Notes: generated from the sequence alone by a model not told the origin. A stretch of 64,000 nt of DNA from Spirochaetales bacterium (GCA_012519115.1 JAAYQW010000001.1:1-64000), one strand, 5' to 3'. Counted from the first letter of the stretch, positions 54,556 to 63,616 are shown. Made by a program: numbers and translations.

Positions 54556-55158
54556 ATGAACGACTACTACGATACCAACGCAGCCTCGTATATCGAAGAA
54601 ACCGGAGATCTTGATATGAGCTTCTTTGCGAACCGGTTTCTTCAATCGGTTCCCACTGGTGGAACGATATTGGATGCGGGGTGCGGGTCAGGCCGCGATG
54701 CCCTCTTTTTTCATGAGAAGGGATATCGGGTGACGGCGTTCGATTCCTCCAAAGAGCTTGTTCGACTGGCCAGTCAGTGGACGAAGCTCTCCATCGAGCA
54801 TCGCAGCTTCCATAAGATGAGCGAATGTGATGAATACGATGGAATCTGGGCTTCCGCATCATTATTGCATCTGAACCGCGATGAGCTGCCGACGGTCTTT
54901 TCTTTGCTCTGCCGGGCATTGAAAGAACATGGGGTGTTATATGCTTCGTTCAAGATGGGGCAAAGCTTCAAGAGGGAGGGGCTCCTCTATACTTCCTTCA
55001 CCTCGGATGAGTTCAGATCGTTCATTCGAAATGAAACCTCGTTCATCATCGATGAGATGATCATCACCGAGGATGCGAGGGCTCATCGGAAAGGGGAATA
55101 CTGGTTGAATGCCTTTTTGAGAAAGATGCCGCCGTGCTTTATCAATGATTACCGTTGA
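54556..55158 (+). CDS. class I SAM-dependent methyltransferase
   Basis: 200 residues. The SAM-binding glycine motif LDAGCGSGRDALFF (near 39-52) and the acidic second motif VTAFDSS are clear, followed by YDGIWASASLLHL (post-motif). The size and opening (NDYYDTNAASYIEETGD) resemble small methyltransferases of the tellurite-resistance/UbiE-like type. The substrate is unknown. Confidence 0.85.
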   Translation: MNDYYDTNAASYIEETGDLDMSFFANRFLQSVPTGGTILDAGCGSGRDALFFHEKGYRVTAFDSSKELVRLASQWTKLSIEHRSFHKMSECDEYDGIWASASLLHLNRDELPTVFSLLCRALKEHGVLYASFKMGQSFKREGLLYTSFTSDEFRSFIRNETSFIIDEMIITEDARAHRKGEYWLNAFLRKMPPCFINDYR

Positions 55159-55478
55159 TGCGGTTACGGGCATATGTATTTGCCTTGTTTCTTTGAAGTG
55201 TCATTCATGTTTGCGTTCATCTTCGGCAAGCACCGTTAAGATAAGACAAATTCATACGTCGGGGTGTTTTTAAAGGCTTCTCGTGGAATTTCACTTCTTC
55301 TTGTTCCAGCCGGATAGCAACATCCAATAGTTCCATGGTAATTGAAAACGAAACAGGAGAGAGAAAAAGCTGACGTTATTTCAAGTTGCATGAAGGTGAA
55401 GGTGCAAGATGAAAAGCCATGCAGGAACCATAGAATCTATTGTCCATGACAATGGTTAAGGCAAACAGTGCGACGAAA
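55159..55478. other. 320-base region without an intact gene
   Basis: No full gene. It holds a 39-codon fragment on the minus strand (55217-55336) and AT-rich sequence. A 16-codon frame near 55409 has no ribosome site. It looks like a decayed region between the methyltransferase and the disrupted asparaginase-family gene. Confidence 0.45.
55217..55336 (-). pseudogene. possible remnant of a ferritin-like/rubrerythrin gene
   Basis: A 39-codon minus-strand frame whose first half (ELLDVAIRLEQEEVKFHEK) resembles the first helix of rubrerythrin-type proteins, where a Glu in the LE-E-KFYE pattern binds iron. There is no ribosome site, and the rest of the helix bundle is missing. Very short, so the match could be chance. 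Confidence 0.25.
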
Positions 55479-55901
55479 TCAGCGAATCGAAATGAAGATT
55501 CCCTTATTCGGATCTTTTTGGCAGTTGTCCCATGGGAAGGTTCGCCCGCTCATCGTGATATATACTCCCGGTTCCAGCAGCTGGACCGTGCTGATCGCCG
55601 AATCGAGGTTGAAGACGGCATCCGACCCTTCCAAGGAATAGGGAGTCATCGCTCCGGTGGAGACGATGGTCTTATTGATATCTTTCTTGGCAATGACCCG
55701 AGCGGTCTCCCCGCGTTGTTCTTCGGTCATGTAAAGACTGTCAACCGCCAACGGCCCTTCAAGGTGAACGGTCAGCGTGCATCGAGCCTGCCCAAGAATC
55801 CGAGGAAGCTGACTCTCCCGAAACGTCAATTCACCCTTGACAGCATCATACTGCTTATCAAATGTCCCACCGGTAGTGATGATTCTCAAATCCTGTGCCA
55901 T
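55479..55901 (-). pseudogene. short asparaginase-family gene with internal deletion
   Basis: 140 residues. The first asparaginase motif ITTGGTFDK (8-16, catalytic Thr13) and the late TGAMTPYSLEGSDAVFNL and PGVYITMSGRTFPWD segments match the short (about 165-residue) asparaginase-domain proteins. But the second motif, HGTDT with its catalytic Thr-Asp, should come between residue 63 (EEQR) and residue 65 (ETARVIA), and it is absent. An in-frame loss of about 25 residues explains this. Without it the enzyme should be dead. The frame stays open and has an AGGGAGGATTG ribosome site, so a shortened protein may still be made. Confidence 0.7.
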
Positions 55902-56060
55902 TCAATCCTCCCTGAAGACAGTATCGCCCTAAGGGGGGAGGATTGGGCAACCGGAAATAAAAAGAGTGTAGTGGATAAAAAGATATGGTAGGGTTTTATC
56001 AGAGCAAAAAGAAGGAAAGACACTATAGGACAGGAGTATTTTGAAAAACCAGAAATCGCG

Positions 56061-56960
56061 ATGAAAGCATATGTGGGTGTTACAGATTATTTTTGGTACT
56101 CATTTTTGAAAGAGCAGAATCCGGATGAAGTAAACTTCTGGCAACCGAGCGGAAATGATCAATTCAAGGCGCTCCGGCCTGGTGAGCTCTTTTTGTTCAA
56201 GCTCAAGGGAGAAAGAAATGCAATCGCCGGCGGAGGATTTTTTGTCCGTTCCTCGATTCTTCCGGACTTCCTCGCATGGGAAGCGTTCGGACCAAAGAAT
56301 GGAGCCGCTACGTTCGATGCTTTTAATCTGCGTATTGCCGATTACAAGAAAAAGAATAAGATCAGCCATAACCGAATCGGATGTGTCATCCTCGGCGACC
56401 CTTTCTTTTTTGATGAGGATGATTGGATTTCCACCCCCTCCGATTGGGCTCCGAATATCGTGCGAGGCAAAACGTATGCTGCCGATAATGCAATTGGAAG
56501 AAATCTTCTTCATGAAGTGCTTGATCGAATCCGCCAACCCGAAGCGATTGGAGAGGAAACAGTCCGTTACGGCGTTACGGTAACCTCCTATCGATTAGGT
56601 CAAGGTGGCTTTAGAATCGCTGTTACCGATGCGTATAACCGCCGCTGTGCGATCAGCGGGGAGAAGACTCTCCCGATTCTCGACGCCGCCCATATAAAAC
56701 CGGTCAGCAATTCGGGGATTCATTCCGTGTCCAATGGGTTGCTGCTCCGAACCGATATCCATAGCCTTTATGATCTGGGGTATATGACCATTACACCCGA
56801 TTACCACATCGAAGTATCTTCCAAGTTGGATGAGGAGTATGGTAACGGGAAACTTTACTACAGTTATCATGGACTTTTGGTTCCGAACCTTCCCGAACTG
56901 GTTGAAGAACAGCCGAGTTGCGAGAATCTCCGCTGGCATAACGAACACATCTTCCGCTGA
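56061..56960 (+). CDS. HNH endonuclease with N-terminal PUA/EVE-like domain
   Basis: 299 residues. The C-terminal part is an HNH_2-type nuclease: RRCAISGE, LDAAHIKPVSNSG and NGLLLRTDIHSLYDLGY (His and Asn/His set). The N-terminal ~150 residues (AYVGVTDYFWYSFLKEQ, FKALRPGELFLFKLKG) look like a PUA/EVE-type base-reading domain. This pairing is common in predicted modification-dependent restriction enzymes. Weak ribosome site. No methylase beside it, which fits a type IV-like role. The domain call at the N-terminus is my inference. Confidence 0.8.
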   Translation: MKAYVGVTDYFWYSFLKEQNPDEVNFWQPSGNDQFKALRPGELFLFKLKGERNAIAGGGFFVRSSILPDFLAWEAFGPKNGAATFDAFNLRIADYKKKNKISHNRIGCVILGDPFFFDEDDWISTPSDWAPNIVRGKTYAADNAIGRNLLHEVLDRIRQPEAIGEETVRYGVTVTSYRLGQGGFRIAVTDAYNRRCAISGEKTLPILDAAHIKPVSNSGIHSVSNGLLLRTDIHSLYDLGYMTITPDYHIEVSSKLDEEYGNGKLYYSYHGLLVPNLPELVEEQPSCENLRWHNEHIFR

Positions 56961-57031
56961 GTATTCCCATTGTCTTCTCTCCGACTTCGAACTTGGAAGA
57001 AGGCAAATCGAATACAGCAAACAACGGTAGT

Positions 57032-57048
57032 TGTCCAACTGATGGACA
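57032..57048. promoter_or_regulatory. palindrome upstream of the Gfo/Idh gene
   Basis: Perfect inverted repeat TGTCCA, ACTGA, TGGACA, 29 bases before the ATG. It may be an operator for the oxidoreductase gene. The regulator is not in the window. Confidence 0.45.
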
Positions 57049-57077
57049 GTAGAGTATTCTTTTTTCCGAGGTGAAAG

Positions 57078-58370
57078 ATGAAGAGCAGGAAACGGTATGT
57101 CCAAGTGGGAACCGGAGGCCGGGCCCGAATGTTCTATGAGGCGATCGCCACGGTCTATCGCGAAGAATGCGAACTCGTGGCGTTTTGTGATATGAGTCAG
57201 GTCCGAATGGATTTTTCCAACAAGATCCTCACTGACGAGTGCAACCATCCTGCCGTCAAGACATATAAGCACACGGCCTTCGATCAGATGATCGATGAGA
57301 TGACGCCCGATGTGGTCATCGTCACCACCATCGATCGCACCCATGACCATTACATCATCCGCGCGATGGAGAAGGGTTGTGATGTGCTGACCGAAAAGCC
57401 CATTACTACCGATGAAATGAAAGCCCAGGCGATTCTGGACGCTCAAAAACGAACCGGACGATCGATTCGGGTCACCTTCAACTATCGCTATGCTCCCCAC
57501 CACTCGAAGATCCGGGAACTCATCCGTGACGGAGCGATCGGGGAAGTGTATTCAATCCACTTCGAATGGCTTCTGAACACCGAACACGGAGCGGATTACT
57601 ACCGTCGCTGGCACCGCAATAAAGTGAACAGCGGGGGACTTTTGGTTCATAAGTCGACCCACCACTTCGACTTGGTAAACTTCTGGATGGAGAGCCAGCC
57701 CAAAAAGGTTTTTGCGATGGGGGCGTTGAATTTCTATGGCCAGGCGGCGGCCGTGAAACGGGGAGTGACGAACTTCTCCTATCGTTACCACAATTCACCC
57801 TATGCGAAGGACGATCCGTTCGCGATCGACTTGGAGAGCAATCCCGTTCTGAAGGGACTGTATCTCGATGCTGAAGAGGAAAGCGGCTATATCCGCGATC
57901 GCAACGTCTTCAGCGATGAAATCTCCATTGAAGATACGATGGGCGTCCTGGTGAAATACAAGAACGGAGCCATCCTCACCTATTCCTTGAACTCCTACAT
58001 GCCGTGGGAAGGGTACAACGTGACGATCAACGGCAGCAAGGGCCGGATCGAATATTCGGCGATGGAGAAGCCGTACATCAACGCAGGAGGGAAGAAGAGC
58101 GATGAAGGGGCGATGGTCTACCACCATATCAAGGTCCTTCCTCTCTTCGCGGCGGCATATGATGTCGAGGTGGAGGTGCGTGAAGGCGGACACGGTGGCG
58201 GCGATCCGGCGATGCTGGATGATATCTTCTTGGAAAACCCACCGTATGACCCCCTTAAGCGAAGCGCCGATCATACTGCCGGGCTTCAGTCGATTCTCAC
58301 CGGAATCGCCGCAAATAAATCAATCGCCAGCGGACTGGCGATCGATGTCGATTCATTGCTCTCCTGGTAA
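57078..58370 (+). CDS. Gfo/Idh/MocA-family oxidoreductase
   Basis: 430 residues. The NAD-binding loop VGTGGRARM (9-17) and the family's EKP motif (106-108, LTEKPITT) are present, with the catalytic-region pattern GGLLVHKSTHHFDLVNFW in the C-terminal domain (His in HHFD). Such enzymes oxidise or reduce sugars and inositols. The gene starts with GAGGTG upstream and ends seven bases before the lacZ remnant on the other strand. Substrate unknown; loss of a neighbouring beta-galactosidase hints at a former sugar locus. Confidence 0.9.
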   Translation: MKSRKRYVQVGTGGRARMFYEAIATVYREECELVAFCDMSQVRMDFSNKILTDECNHPAVKTYKHTAFDQMIDEMTPDVVIVTTIDRTHDHYIIRAMEKGCDVLTEKPITTDEMKAQAILDAQKRTGRSIRVTFNYRYAPHHSKIRELIRDGAIGEVYSIHFEWLLNTEHGADYYRRWHRNKVNSGGLLVHKSTHHFDLVNFWMESQPKKVFAMGALNFYGQAAAVKRGVTNFSYRYHNSPYAKDDPFAIDLESNPVLKGLYLDAEEESGYIRDRNVFSDEISIEDTMGVLVKYKNGAILTYSLNSYMPWEGYNVTINGSKGRIEYSAMEKPYINAGGKKSDEGAMVYHHIKVLPLFAAAYDVEVEVREGGHGGGDPAMLDDIFLENPPYDPLKRSADHTAGLQSILTGIAANKSIASGLAIDVDSLLSW

Positions 58371-58376
58371 GAAGTC

Positions 58377-58724
58377 CTACGACAGGCGCAGCCTCATCTG
58401 ATAGACACCGCCCGGGATCCGATACCGATCCAGCGCATCGGGTCCACAGGTCGCCGTTCCCACTCCTCGAACCGCAGCATCAAGGCTCAGATGGTCGATG
58501 CTGTCGACGATGAGCTTGTCGGCGTGTTTCTTCTCTCAGAGCTCCTTTGGACTGTAGGGGTGGATGCTGAAGGAGAAGGGAAGGATTCCTTCAATCTTCG
58601 CTCCTTCAAGATCGAGGCGAGTCGTTTCCGTTCGCACCCCGCAATCCAGGGGGACGATGTAGGGAACGAAGAGCTCATCGACGGTTTTTCGTAAGAACCG
58701 ATGAGCGAACCGGTTTCCCTGTCC
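58377..58724 (-). pseudogene. C-terminal remnant of a LacZ-type (GH2) beta-galactosidase
   Basis: Reading the minus strand in one frame gives about 115 codons that match the last domain of LacZ-type beta-galactosidases: DELFVPYIVPLDCGVRTETT, then FSFSIHPYSPKEL, an in-frame TGA, then HADKLIVDSIDHLSLDAAVRGVGTATCGPDAL and a TYr-rich end. These are the conserved YIVPQENGNRTD, FSA-PYS-EL and GVGG-CGP segments of the family. A TAG closes the frame at 58725 upstream. About 900 residues of the enzyme, including the catalytic barrel, are missing. Confidence 0.85.
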
Positions 58725-58815
58725 CTAAAGGGAGCTATTTTTGTCATTTCTCAGCTTTTACTATTTCTTTTCACGGGATTTGTTTGTTGCAGATCATTCA
58801 AATTGCTGGGCATAA

Positions 58816-58846
58816 AAAGAGGCCGTCGCTTTTTCGACGGTCCCTC
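58816..58846 (-). terminator. terminator after the MscS gene
   Basis: Stem around GAGGGACCGTCG and CGACGGCCTC with a two-base bulge, loop AAAAAG, followed on the minus strand by TTTTTATG. It lies 25 bases past the MscS stop. Confidence 0.75.
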
Positions 58847-58871
58847 AAATACTAGTTGATGATGAAACGAA

Positions 58872-59915
58872 TCAATCTTCCTGGAGCTTATAGGTGGGAA
58901 TCGCGAAGCGGATTCCTTCCTCTTCAAAGACCTTCACCAACTTATAATTCAGTTCCTGTTGAACATTCAAAAGGTCGATGTAGCCGGGAGAAGGCACGTA
59001 GAATGCGCTTTCAAATTCATATGTCGCTTTCCCGATCGTTTTGAAGTGAGATCGATCCAACGTGATGTTTTCAAAGGATTTGAGCGAGGAGACGACCTCG
59101 GCTATCAAAGAAGGAATTTTCTCCAGCTTTTCATACGGAGTGTCAAAGGGAAAGTTATGGGTAGCTACGAGAAGCCTCTTTTCCATCCTCTTGTAGTTAT
59201 GGATTCGACTGGCGGTGAGATCGTGGTTCGCAACGACTAGGATTTCGCCGTTTTTGACTCGGATCTGGGTGGATTTCACGCCAATCTTTTCAATCGTTCC
59301 GCTTTTATCGTCAAAGACGATGTAATCTCCGATTCCGAAGGGGTGGTCGAAAAGGATGACGAAGTAGCTGAAGAGGTCGCCCAGCGTTCCTTGCGCCGCT
59401 ACGGCGACGGCGATGCCTCCGATTCCAAGCCCGGCGATCGCGGTGGAGATGTTGACCCCCAAGGTTGAAAGGAGGATGAGGATGCCGGCGGCCCAGATCA
59501 GCAGCTGCACAAAGGACAGGAGGACTTTGAGGTTGTTCGCCTGAGTGGTTCGTCTCGGATCCTTTTCCACCAGATTGATGAAGGTCGTTCCAACGATGTG
59601 GTTGATCGCCCTGATCGCGATATAGGTTCCGATCATCAGGAAGCTGATGTTGATGATCTTTCGCACCGTTGTGCTGAATTGCGTGAGGGTCAGCGCGAAC
59701 GAGAGGGTGACGAGGAACAACACCGGCAACAGGATCTTGTGAACCAGTTCCAAGACTGTGAGGTACCGGGGTTTGGACTCTCGGGCGTTAAGCGTTTTGA
59801 TTCGGTGCTTGAGAATCGCTCGGGTGACTATCAGAACGATCGTGGCAAGAAGCAGCACACCGAGCGCCGGGACGTACGGCTGCACTGAGGCAGGAATGTT
59901 TGACAGTATATTCAT
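58872..59915 (-). CDS. MscS-family mechanosensitive channel
   Basis: 347 residues. Four to five membrane segments precede the MscS core: the pore helix region ISTAIAGLGIGGIAVAVAAQGTLGDLFSYFVILFDHPFGIGDYI, then the beta domain (FDDKSGTIEKIGVKSTQIR) and the alpha/beta C-terminal domain ending in EEEGIRFAIPTYKLQED. It releases solutes on osmotic downshock at the inner membrane. Single unit, closed by the terminator at 58816. Confidence 0.93.
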   Translation of the reverse strand: MNILSNIPASVQPYVPALGVLLLATIVLIVTRAILKHRIKTLNARESKPRYLTVLELVHKILLPVLFLVTLSFALTLTQFSTTVRKIINISFLMIGTYIAIRAINHIVGTTFINLVEKDPRRTTQANNLKVLLSFVQLLIWAAGILILLSTLGVNISTAIAGLGIGGIAVAVAAQGTLGDLFSYFVILFDHPFGIGDYIVFDDKSGTIEKIGVKSTQIRVKNGEILVVANHDLTASRIHNYKRMEKRLLVATHNFPFDTPYEKLEKIPSLIAEVVSSLKSFENITLDRSHFKTIGKATYEFESAFYVPSPGYIDLLNVQQELNYKLVKVFEEEGIRFAIPTYKLQED

Positions 59916-59948
59916 GTCCCGTAGTATAGCCGAGCGACCAAGTTAGTT

Positions 59949-60437
59949 CTAGCGGGTCCGCTCCGCAATCCGCTTTTTCTGCGTTTTCTCAATCGCATCG
60001 ACGATGTGTTCATATCCGGTACAGCGACAGAGATTTCCGGCGATCTGCCGTTTGATCTCGTCACGGCTCGCCGGTATATCGGATTCGATGATCGGAATCG
60101 AAGCCATGATGAAGCCAGGGGTGCAGAATCCGCATTGGACGGCTCCTTCATCGATGAACGCCTGCTGGATGTCGCTGATCGTTCCTTGGGTGGTCGAGAG
60201 CCCTTCCAAGGTGAGGATCGTCTTTCCTTCAGCCCAGACCGCCAAGTAGATGCAGGAGTTGAACGGTTTGCCGTCTATGAGAACGGTGCATGCCCCGCAT
60301 TCACCGACATCACATCCATGCTTGATCGAATCAAGACCCGCTTCGCCGCGGAGCATATCGCTGAGAGATGAGCGAACATCGATCATGAAGGTTCGCTTCT
60401 TTCCGTTCACGGTGCAGGTAACACTTCGGTTATACAT
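59949..60437 (-). CDS. xdhC: xanthine dehydrogenase-type 2Fe-2S subunit
   Basis: 162 residues with the eight cysteines of two 2Fe-2S clusters: HGCDVGECGACTVLIDG plus a later NSC in the plant-ferredoxin domain, and QCGFCTPGFIM with LCRCTGYEHI in the helical domain. Small electron-transfer subunit of a molybdenum hydroxylase. Overlaps the FAD-subunit gene by eight bases; last of three co-transcribed genes. Confidence 0.95.
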   Translation of the reverse strand: MYNRSVTCTVNGKKRTFMIDVRSSLSDMLRGEAGLDSIKHGCDVGECGACTVLIDGKPFNSCIYLAVWAEGKTILTLEGLSTTQGTISDIQQAFIDEGAVQCGFCTPGFIMASIPIIESDIPASRDEIKRQIAGNLCRCTGYEHIVDAIEKTQKKRIAERTR

Positions 60438-61317
60438 TGATCGTTCCTCCTGCCTTCTTGATCGCTTCGACCGTAGCCCGCTTCGCCAGCTCTTCGATGA
60501 GCTGCAGACGGAACTCCTTGCTGGCCCGCCATGAGGAGCGCGGGTTCACATCTTCAAGCACCGCTTCGCCGATCCGGTCGATGAGGGCTTTGGTTATCGT
60601 TTCACCCTTGGCGAGCTCTTCCGCCTTGGGCGTGCGGATTGGAATCGGAGCGGCGACTCCGAATGCGATTCGGAGCTGGTCGATCGACTGTTTGTCCTTG
60701 GCAAGCTTCACGTTCACCGAACAGCCGAGAGTGGCGATGTCCATCGCTTTGCGCATCGAGTATTTGATGTAGTGACCGTAGGTGTTTTCCCAGCTGGCCT
60801 TGGGAATACGGATGCCCGCAAGAAGTTCGGTAGGACCGAGGTCGACTTTTCCGAACCCGAGGTTGAAATCCGCATATGGCAGGATTCTCGTTCCTTCCGT
60901 TGAAACGATCTCCAAAACCGCATCATATGCCTTCAACGTGATCGCCGAGTCGGCGGAGGGGACACCGTTGCAAATGTTTCCCCCGATCGTTCCGATGTTT
61001 CGGATCTGAGGTCCGCCGATCGTATTCACCGCTTCCCCGAGGACCGGGAGGTGTTCCTTGATGACCGGATGCATCGCCACGTCGGTGAAACTGGTGAGCG
61101 GACGGATGAGGATCGAACCATCCTTCTCCAGGCAGATTCCTCTCAGTTCATCGAGCATATAGATGTTGATCAGATCGACTCCCGCCAGACGTCCTTCGCG
61201 GATCTTTATGAGAATATCACTGCCGCCGGCCAGAAAGAGCGCCTCGGGGTGGTTTGCTTTGAGCTTGAGGGCTTCGGCGACGGATGTCGCCTCATAGAGG
61301 GTTTTGAAGTTATACAT
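60430..61317 (-). CDS. xdhB: xanthine dehydrogenase-type FAD-binding subunit
   Basis: 295 residues. The FAD-binding motif FLAGGSDILIKIREG (near 30-45) and IRNIGTIGGNICNGVPSAD (near 105-125) are typical of the medium subunit. It passes electrons from the iron-sulfur subunit to NAD or another acceptor. Overlaps its neighbours by eight bases on each side, so the three subunits are made in equal amounts. Confidence 0.94.
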   Translation of the reverse strand: MYNFKTLYEATSVAEALKLKANHPEALFLAGGSDILIKIREGRLAGVDLINIYMLDELRGICLEKDGSILIRPLTSFTDVAMHPVIKEHLPVLGEAVNTIGGPQIRNIGTIGGNICNGVPSADSAITLKAYDAVLEIVSTEGTRILPYADFNLGFGKVDLGPTELLAGIRIPKASWENTYGHYIKYSMRKAMDIATLGCSVNVKLAKDKQSIDQLRIAFGVAAPIPIRTPKAEELAKGETITKALIDRIGEAVLEDVNPRSSWRASKEFRLQLIEELAKRATVEAIKKAGGTINV

Positions 61318-63616
61318 GCTCGCTCCTTTGCTTGATCAGCCCCGCCTCGACGAATGAGTCGAAGAGCCGTTCGGGGTGGAGGGGATTGGAGTTGATCGAA
61401 ACCCCCGTTGCATTGAGGACGGCGTTTCGGATCGCCGGGGCTATGGGGATCGTCGGCGGCTCGCCCAGGCTTTTGTTGCCGTAGGGACCGGTCGGATCAT
61501 CCGTTTCCACGAATGCTGCATGGAGGGTCGGAGTATCCAACGGCGTCATCAGCTTATAATCAAGGAGATTGCCGTTGAGCATTCGTCCCGTTTTGGGGTC
61601 GAACTTGTGGTATTCATATAATCCGTATCCCAGCCCCATGCTCATCCCGCCATGAACCTGCCCGCGGGCCGTCGTCTGGTTGATGATCCGTCCGCTGTCA
61701 TGGACGTTGATGATATCAAGAATCTTGATCTGACAGAGGGGAATATCGACCTCGATTTCCGTGAAGCAGACTCCGAACGCATAGGTATTGTCACTGCAGT
61801 GGTGGGTCTCCTCGACGGCGATGTGGTTGGAGTTCGTCAGGCTGTAACACGATTCCATCGCCACATCTTTGACGGTGATCAAGACGATATCGGTGTTCTT
61901 CCGCACGATCTTGTTGTCAACGATATCAAGATCCATCGGATCCTTGTTCGTCATCAGGGCGGCATATTCAAGAATCTTTCGCTTCATCGATTCGGCGGTC
62001 TTCTTCACCGCCATTCCGGATACATACGTCTGTCTCGATCCGTATGCTCCGGTGTCGTACGGAGTCACGTCGGTATCCTGTTTGCTGACAAGGTGGACTT
62101 TATCCAAGGTGACGCCTACCGTTTCAGCGGTCATCATTACCCATACGGTATCGGCGCCCTGGCCGATCTCGGTCGCTCCGACCTGGACTTGCATCGACCC
62201 GTCCTGATTGAGGATCATCCGAACCGCGGAGGTCTCGAGACTGATCGGATAGACGCCGGTCTTGTAGCAGAAGATCGCCATCCCGACGCCGCGGCGGATC
62301 GGACCGCTTTGATCTGCATAGGCAAGGCGTTTCCTTGAATAATCCAGATGCTCTTCGCCTTTTTCGATACACTCCGCCAATCCGGTGGAGTGGCAGGTGA
62401 TCGTCGTCGGTCCATCCACGTAGCCCAGGCGCATCATGTTTTTTGTTCGAAGCAGGAGGGGATCGAGCCCCGTTTCCTTGCTGATGTCATCAATGTGCGA
62501 CTCCAAAGCGAAAGCGACTTGAGGAATTCCGTACGCTCGCATCGCTCCGGCGGTGGGCATGTTGGTATATGCGGTGATCGCTTTGCCCCGGATCGCTCCA
62601 ACCGGGTACATCATTCTGAACGCGTTCGCCGCGTTCGCCGCCAGAGCATGGCCGTGGGAAGCGTAGCCGCCCTGGTTGGAGTAGACCGTCAGTTCGCGGG
62701 CGGCGAAGGATCCGTCCTTCCGAACATAGGTGGTCAGATCGAAGGTCATCGCATGGCGGGTTCGGGTGCACTCGAATGTTTCCTCCCGAGTATAAGCGAG
62801 CCGGACCGGTCTTCCACCGACCCGAGTGGTGAGGTAGGCGTTCAGCGGCTCGGTAAGAGCGTCCTGGCGATTTCCGAATCCGCCGCCGAGATACGGTTTG
62901 ATGACCCGGATCTTTCCCCACTCGACTCCGAGGGCTTGTCCGACCATCCTTCGGACGAGGTGTGGAATCTGCGTTCCGCTTACAATGACGATTTTTCCCG
63001 CTTCTTTGTAGGCGAACGAGTTTGCCGGCTCGATGTGGCAGTGGGAGACCACCGGGCAGTCATAGGTGCCGGAAATCCTGGTCAGTCCCTTTTCCTTGAT
63101 CGCTTCTTCAAAATCTCCGATCTCGTATGAGGTCTTGTTGACGATATTGTCCGGCCGCTCTTCGTGGAGGGGAAAAGCGGTGTTTGCCAAGGATTCCTTC
63201 ACGTCCAGGATCACCGGAAGTTCCTCATAGACGACTTTAATCTTTCGAACCGCTTCAATGGCGGCAAGTTCCGTTTCGGCAATCACCGCCGCGATATCAT
63301 CGGAGTAGCAGCGGACTCGGGTGTTCAGCAGCTTGCGATCAGAGATGTCTTGTTTGGCCGGAACATTCGACCATGGGTGGCCGGCCGTAGGATATTGGAT
63401 ATCCGGAACATCAAAGCAGGTAACGATGTCTACGACTCCTTCAACCTTCCACGCTTCGCTGAGATCGAACTCTCTGACCCAGCCATTGGCAATCGTGGAA
63501 TGAAGCACTTTCGCTTCAAGGGCATGAGGCGGAAGGAGATCGGAGGTGTATTTTGCTTTACCGGTTACTTTGTCAAACGCATCGACTCGATCAGGTGAAG
63601 AACCAATAATCTTCAT
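61310..63616 (-). CDS. xdhA: xanthine dehydrogenase-type molybdopterin-binding subunit
   Basis: 768 residues from the ATG at 63616 with a full CAAGGAGGG ribosome site; the eight extra residues before it are not needed. The molybdenum-cofactor contacts are visible: YLGGGFGNRQDALTEP, MRAYGIPQVAFALESHID, GATEIGQGADTVW and the active-site glutamate in KSLGEPPTIPIAPAIRNAV. Selenium-dependent purine hydroxylases and xanthine dehydrogenases share this form. The substrate is likely a purine or other heterocycle. First gene of the operon; no accessory cofactor gene is in view. Confidence 0.94.
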   Translation of the reverse strand: MKIIGSSPDRVDAFDKVTGKAKYTSDLLPPHALEAKVLHSTIANGWVREFDLSEAWKVEGVVDIVTCFDVPDIQYPTAGHPWSNVPAKQDISDRKLLNTRVRCYSDDIAAVIAETELAAIEAVRKIKVVYEELPVILDVKESLANTAFPLHEERPDNIVNKTSYEIGDFEEAIKEKGLTRISGTYDCPVVSHCHIEPANSFAYKEAGKIVIVSGTQIPHLVRRMVGQALGVEWGKIRVIKPYLGGGFGNRQDALTEPLNAYLTTRVGGRPVRLAYTREETFECTRTRHAMTFDLTTYVRKDGSFAARELTVYSNQGGYASHGHALAANAANAFRMMYPVGAIRGKAITAYTNMPTAGAMRAYGIPQVAFALESHIDDISKETGLDPLLLRTKNMMRLGYVDGPTTITCHSTGLAECIEKGEEHLDYSRKRLAYADQSGPIRRGVGMAIFCYKTGVYPISLETSAVRMILNQDGSMQVQVGATEIGQGADTVWVMMTAETVGVTLDKVHLVSKQDTDVTPYDTGAYGSRQTYVSGMAVKKTAESMKRKILEYAALMTNKDPMDLDIVDNKIVRKNTDIVLITVKDVAMESCYSLTNSNHIAVEETHHCSDNTYAFGVCFTEIEVDIPLCQIKILDIINVHDSGRIINQTTARGQVHGGMSMGLGYGLYEYHKFDPKTGRMLNGNLLDYKLMTPLDTPTLHAAFVETDDPTGPYGNKSLGEPPTIPIAPAIRNAVLNATGVSINSNPLHPERLFDSFVEAGLIKQRSEHV

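Noticed and set aside
58537-58540. TGA in the LacZ stub as a selenocysteine codon
   Set aside because: Beta-galactosidases have no known selenocysteine at this place, no suitable stem-loop was seen just after it, and the gene is truncated anyway.
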